A stretch of DNA of 15,711 nucleotides from Spirochaetaceae bacterium (GTDB lineage Bacteria; Spirochaetota; Spirochaetia; DSM-27196; SKKC01): the NCBI GenBank assembly GCA_003554375.1, contig PWGF01000218.1:1-15711 (forward strand). Reading direction: 5' to 3'. Below, one piece after another: positions 13,515-15,711 of this stretch. Under the pieces are notes generated by a model. It had not been told where the DNA came from and searched no databases. It saw nothing but the letters and a program-made list of their open reading frames with translations. The number at the start of each line of letters is the position of its first letter. The stretch's first letter is position 1. The position numbers and the translations under genes were made by a program.

Positions 13515-13777
13515 TCCTCCGCCCTTCCTGGTCCAAGCGGCCTGCTCACGCTTTGGCAGCCGCGCGCTCCAGGGTGGCCGGAGAGATCGGTTCTTTGACA
13601 AACGCCCTCCAAGTCGAACTGCGGAGACGCGCAGCTTCACGCGCCCGGCGCACGAAGCTGATGCGTCTCCGTACAGCGGGGACGAACGGAGACGGAAGAA
13701 GCGCGATCCAGCTTCCGTGCCCCGTGTTCGGCGGACCGAGGCAAGGATAGCCTCGGAGATCTTTTCAAGGAGGGCCT
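13515..13777 (+). promoter_or_regulatory. highly structured leader of flaB2
   Basis: A TTGACA box at 13595-13600 lacks a good -10. Then come successive stems. GGAGACGC+CAGCTTC (13623-13638) pairs with GAAGCTG+GCGTCTCC (13654-13670), two runs of 8 and 7 bp. GTCTCCGT (13665-13672) can instead pair perfectly with ACGGAGAC (13686-13693). ACGGAAG (13692-13698) pairs with CTTCCGT (13712-13718). A terminator-like stem follows at 13736-13756. The overlap of the first two stems makes them mutually exclusive, as in attenuators. Confidence 0.5.
13736..13766 (+). terminator. terminator-like hairpin just upstream of the flaB2 ribosome site
   Basis: CCGAGGC and GCCTCGG form a perfect 7-bp stem around a 7-nt loop, followed by AGATCTTTTC. 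It ends directly before the flaB2 Shine-Dalgarno AAGGAGG (13767-13773). In this place it could stop read-through transcription or serve as an attenuator; the T run is modest. Confidence 0.45.
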
Positions 13778-14626
13778 ATGATCATCAATCATAACCCGAG
13801 CGCGGCGTTTGCGAATCGAACGCTCCGTTTTCGCCAGGGCGAAATGCAGACCTCTATCGAGCGTCTGTCGTCCGGTCAACGGATCAATCGCGCCGCCGAT
13901 GACGCCTCGGGACTGGCGGTGAGTGAGAAGCTCCGGAGCCAGATTCGCGGGCTCGATCAGGCGGAGCGCAACATCCAAAACGCGGTGTCGTTCATTCAGA
14001 CAAGCGAAGGGTATCTGCAGAACACGCACGATATTCTTCACCGCATCCGCGAGTTGGCGGTTCAGTCCTCAAACGGGATCTACACCGCAGAGGATCGAAT
14101 GCAGATCCAGGTCGAGGTCTCGCAGCTGGTAGACGAGGTGAATCGAATTGCCTCGCATGCCCAGTTCAACGGGCTGAACATGCTGACCGGGCGTTTCGCC
14201 CGGGACTCGGAAGTGGGCGAGGTCATGCAGTTCCACATCGGAGCAAACATGGACCAGAACGCCCGCGTATACATCGGAACGATGACCGCGCAGGGCTTGG
14301 GCCTGATCGGCGAGGAAAACGAGATGATCAGCATCTCGACGCCGGAAGGAGCGAACCAAGCGATTGGTACCGTTGACAACGCCCTGCAACAGGTGTCGCG
14401 CCAACGAGCGGATCTGGGCGCCTATCAGAACAGATTCGAAATGGCGCGCAGTGGAGTAGCAATCGCATCCGAGAACCTCGCGGCCGCTGAATCGCAGATA
14501 CGCGACACCGATATGGCGCGGGAGATGGTTCATTTTGTACGGAACCAGATCCTGACGCACAGCAACACGGCAATGCTTGCTCAGGCGAACATCCAGCCTC
14601 AGTCCGTGTTGGAACTGTTGGAGTAG
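13778..14626 (+). CDS. flaB: flagellar filament core protein FlaB (second copy)
   Basis: A 282-residue FlaB, tandem paralogue of the preceding gene, with the same N-terminal MIINHNPSAAFANRTLRFRQ, INRAADDASGLAVSEKLRSQ, SNGIYTAEDRMQIQVEVSQL and C-terminal QRADLGAYQNRFEMA, AESQIRDTDMAREMVHFVRN and NTAMLAQANIQPQSVLELLE. Differences cluster in the middle (DSEVGEVMQFHIGANMDQNARVYIGTM) and near FEMARSGVAIASENL, and it is five residues shorter than the first copy. Shine-Dalgarno AAGGAGG stands only 4 nt from the ATG, a tight spacing. Having two core flagellins suggests a mixed filament or separate proximal and distal segments, as in other spirochaetes. Confidence 0.96.
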   Translation: MIINHNPSAAFANRTLRFRQGEMQTSIERLSSGQRINRAADDASGLAVSEKLRSQIRGLDQAERNIQNAVSFIQTSEGYLQNTHDILHRIRELAVQSSNGIYTAEDRMQIQVEVSQLVDEVNRIASHAQFNGLNMLTGRFARDSEVGEVMQFHIGANMDQNARVYIGTMTAQGLGLIGEENEMISISTPEGANQAIGTVDNALQQVSRQRADLGAYQNRFEMARSGVAIASENLAAAESQIRDTDMAREMVHFVRNQILTHSNTAMLAQANIQPQSVLELLE

Positions 14627-14635
14627 CACTCCAAC
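14617..14635 (+). repeat. hairpin enclosing the flaB2 stop codon
   Basis: GTTGGAGT and ACTCCAAC form a perfect 8-bp stem with loop AGC. The TAG stop (14624-14626) lies at the top of the stem and in the loop. No T tract follows. Confidence 0.45.
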
Positions 14636-14716
14636 ATCGGCGATTGCTCCGTTCTCGCCATAAGGCACTGATGCCGAGAGAGATTGCTGGACGTCATCTC
14701 TTTTGGCGACAACTTC

Positions 14717-14751
14717 GGCTACCGGGGGAGCTCGCGCTCTCCCCCGTAGCC
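14717..14751 (+). terminator. very stable hairpin between flaB2 and flaG
   Basis: GGCTAC+GGGGGAG pairs with CTCCCCC+GTAGCC over 13 bp with one bulged C (14723) and an 8-nt loop. It has no T tract, so it may act as a barrier to 3' decay of flaB2 mRNA or a partial terminator rather than a full stop. The flaG ribosome-site hairpin begins at the very next base. Confidence 0.5.
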
Positions 14752-14775
14752 ATATCTTACAGGGAGGTAAGATAT
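14752..14775 (+). promoter_or_regulatory. flaG Shine-Dalgarno hairpin with near-consensus CsrA site
   Basis: ATATCTTAC and GTAAGATAT form a perfect 9-bp stem around the hexaloop AGGGAG. The loop plus the closing G make up the flaG ribosome site AGGGAGG, and the ATG follows after one base. UUACAGGGAGGU (14757-14768) matches the CsrA consensus RUACARGGAUGU at 10 of 12 positions, with the GGA in the preferred hexaloop. Confidence 0.6.
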
Positions 14776-14776
14776 T

Positions 14777-15130
14777 ATGAGCATGGAGGTTTTTGGAACG
14801 CATGGACGCACGCCGAGATCCTTCTATCCGCCTGCAGGGCAGGAGTCGAAGCTTCCGACTGGTCGGGCACGGGAAGGCCGTGATGCCCACGAGCAGCTTC
14901 CTGGAAGCCACCCCGATATCGACCGCTCGATCGAGGAGCTCCGGATGGTTGCCGGAACCCTGGATCGAAAGCTAAGTTTCACTGTGAACGAGGAGTTGGG
15001 ACGGGTGGTTGTCAAGGTTATTGACGCCGAGACCGATGAAGTGATTAAGGAGCTTCCGCCCGAAGCTTTACAACGGGTACAGGAACGTATCCGGGAGGCG
15101 CTCGGAGTCTTGCTCGATGAGAATGCTTGA
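14777..15130 (+). CDS. flaG: flagellar protein FlaG
   Basis: A 117-residue protein. The C-terminal half (about residues 60-115) is the FlaG domain: LDRKLSFTVNEELGRVVVKVIDAETDEVIKELPPEALQRVQERIREALGVLLDE. The N-terminal half is polar and poorly conserved, without a signal peptide. In other bacteria FlaG lies between flagellin and fliD and affects filament length. Here it lies between flaB2 and a FliD-like gene, the same order. Start ATG 14777 is supported by AGGGAGG 9 nt upstream; translation is probably controlled by the hairpin over that site. Confidence 0.92.
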   Translation: MSMEVFGTHGRTPRSFYPPAGQESKLPTGRAREGRDAHEQLPGSHPDIDRSIEELRMVAGTLDRKLSFTVNEELGRVVVKVIDAETDEVIKELPPEALQRVQERIREALGVLLDENA

Positions 15131-15262
15131 GGGCGCGCCGGCGACCGTCGTGCATCTGCACGTGCCCGTCCGGTGATACTCCGAGCATGCCTTGCCTGCC
15201 CCCGGCGGTTGTGTTGTTGGCGCGGAAGCTCCCCCTACTCCTACACGACATGTGGAGCCGCT

Positions 15263-15711
15263 ATGCGCCAAAGGCTAAAACGAACAACAAACCGGGGGGG
15301 CTATGCATTGAGTACTCAGCTCGGCATGCTTGTCGCCCTGTGCCGCGCCTCGGCGGTCGGGCTGTTCTTCCTATGTCTCTTTGTCGTAACCCCTCCGAGC
15401 GCTCACGCAGAACGCAATATCCCTGGACTCTCCCGCGGAGAGAGCACCGAAGACATGATCGACGAGCTGATGGAGGCCGAGCGAGCGCCTCTCCGCCGGC
15501 GGGAGGAACGGAAGGAAGAGCTACAGGAGGAGCTCCGGATATGGCGCCAGATCGACGGCTACTTGTCCGGCCTTGGGGAGTCGGCTCGAGCACTCTACGG
15601 AGTCGACAGTCCCTTTCATCGACGCCATGGCGAGAGTAGCAACTCGGATGTGATCACCGCCCAGCCGGAACGGCGAGCCGAGACCGGCAACTACGATATC
15701 GTCGTGCATCA
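15263..15711 (+). CDS. fliD: FliD-like flagellar filament cap protein with predicted signal peptide, partial
   Basis: Open from ATG 15263 to the window edge (149 codons plus 2 bases). GGAG stands 5 nt before the ATG. After residue 49 the sequence resembles the spirochaetal FliD N-terminus: IPGLSRGESTEDMIDELMEAERAPLRRREERKEELQEEL, then the region WRQIDGYLSGLGESARALYG and the strand-like TGNYDIVV. Residues 1-49 are unusual for FliD: a basic start (MRQRLKRTTNR), a hydrophobic core (AVGLFFLCLFVV) and TPPSAHA-E, a textbook signal peptidase I site. No start codon lies between this segment and IPGL. FliD caps the filament and is normally exported by the flagellar type III apparatus. Its location after flaG fits. 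Domain assignment is good; the export route is an inference. Confidence 0.8.
   Translation, partial: MRQRLKRTTNRGGYALSTQLGMLVALCRASAVGLFFLCLFVVTPPSAHAERNIPGLSRGESTEDMIDELMEAERAPLRRREERKEELQEELRIWRQIDGYLSGLGESARALYGVDSPFHRRHGESSNSDVITAQPERRAETGNYDIVVH

Noticed and set aside
15127..15639. Alternative plus-strand frame overlapping the FliD-like gene
   Set aside because: Its product is Arg/Pro/Cys-rich without family features, while the frame from 15263 gives a FliD N-terminus.

Overview
The window reads as a chromosomal segment from a moderately GC-rich free-living spirochaete. The basis is Sec-exported flagellar sheath proteins (FlaA, two copies), core flagellins of spirochaetal FlaB type (two copies starting MIINHNPSAAFA), FlaG, a FliD-like protein and a two-part PilZ protein like spirochaetal PlzA, all close together. 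GC content by eye would fit the Spirochaeta/Alkalispirochaeta group, but the genus is only a guess.

Layout. 1-4489 is on the minus strand: the N-terminal 303 residues of a cyclic-nucleotide-binding histidine kinase (cut by the window edge), two flaA genes in tandem behind a near-consensus sigma70 promoter, an unrecognised lipoprotein and an unrecognised polytopic membrane protein. From 4490 on, genes are on the plus strand: metX and metW (methionine biosynthesis), infC-rpmI-rplT (translation), zapB-like and zapA (division), a PilZ c-di-GMP receptor, a TPR protein, then flaB1, flaB2, flaG and the start of fliD, which runs off the end. The divergent gap before metX holds a 171-bp element with 17-bp terminal inverted repeats and a perfect 10-bp target duplication, a non-autonomous insertion (MITE).

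Most unusual content. (1) The MITE at 4561-4731. (2) The flaG Shine-Dalgarno lies in the hexaloop of a perfect 9-bp hairpin matching the CsrA consensus at 10 of 12 positions; flaB1 has a smaller hairpin of the same design plus a second upstream CsrA-like site. (3) The flaB1-flaB2 gap holds a chain of partly mutually exclusive hairpins ending in a terminator-like stem just before the flaB2 ribosome binding site. (4) The FliD-like protein has no visible start without a classical Sec signal peptide, unexpected for a cap protein normally exported by the flagellar type III system. (5) The infC-rpmI-rplT cluster has two structured gaps of about 260 bp where most genomes have tens of bases. (6) Both flagellin genes end in a hairpin enclosing the stop codon.

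How the genes work together: FlaB1 and FlaB2 form the filament core, FlaA proteins the sheath, FlaG and FliD act at the filament tip or length control, and the PilZ protein could couple c-di-GMP to motility. metX and metW supply O-acylhomoserine for methionine synthesis. The ribosomal and division genes are housekeeping. No rRNA, tRNA, CRISPR array or complete insertion sequence was seen.
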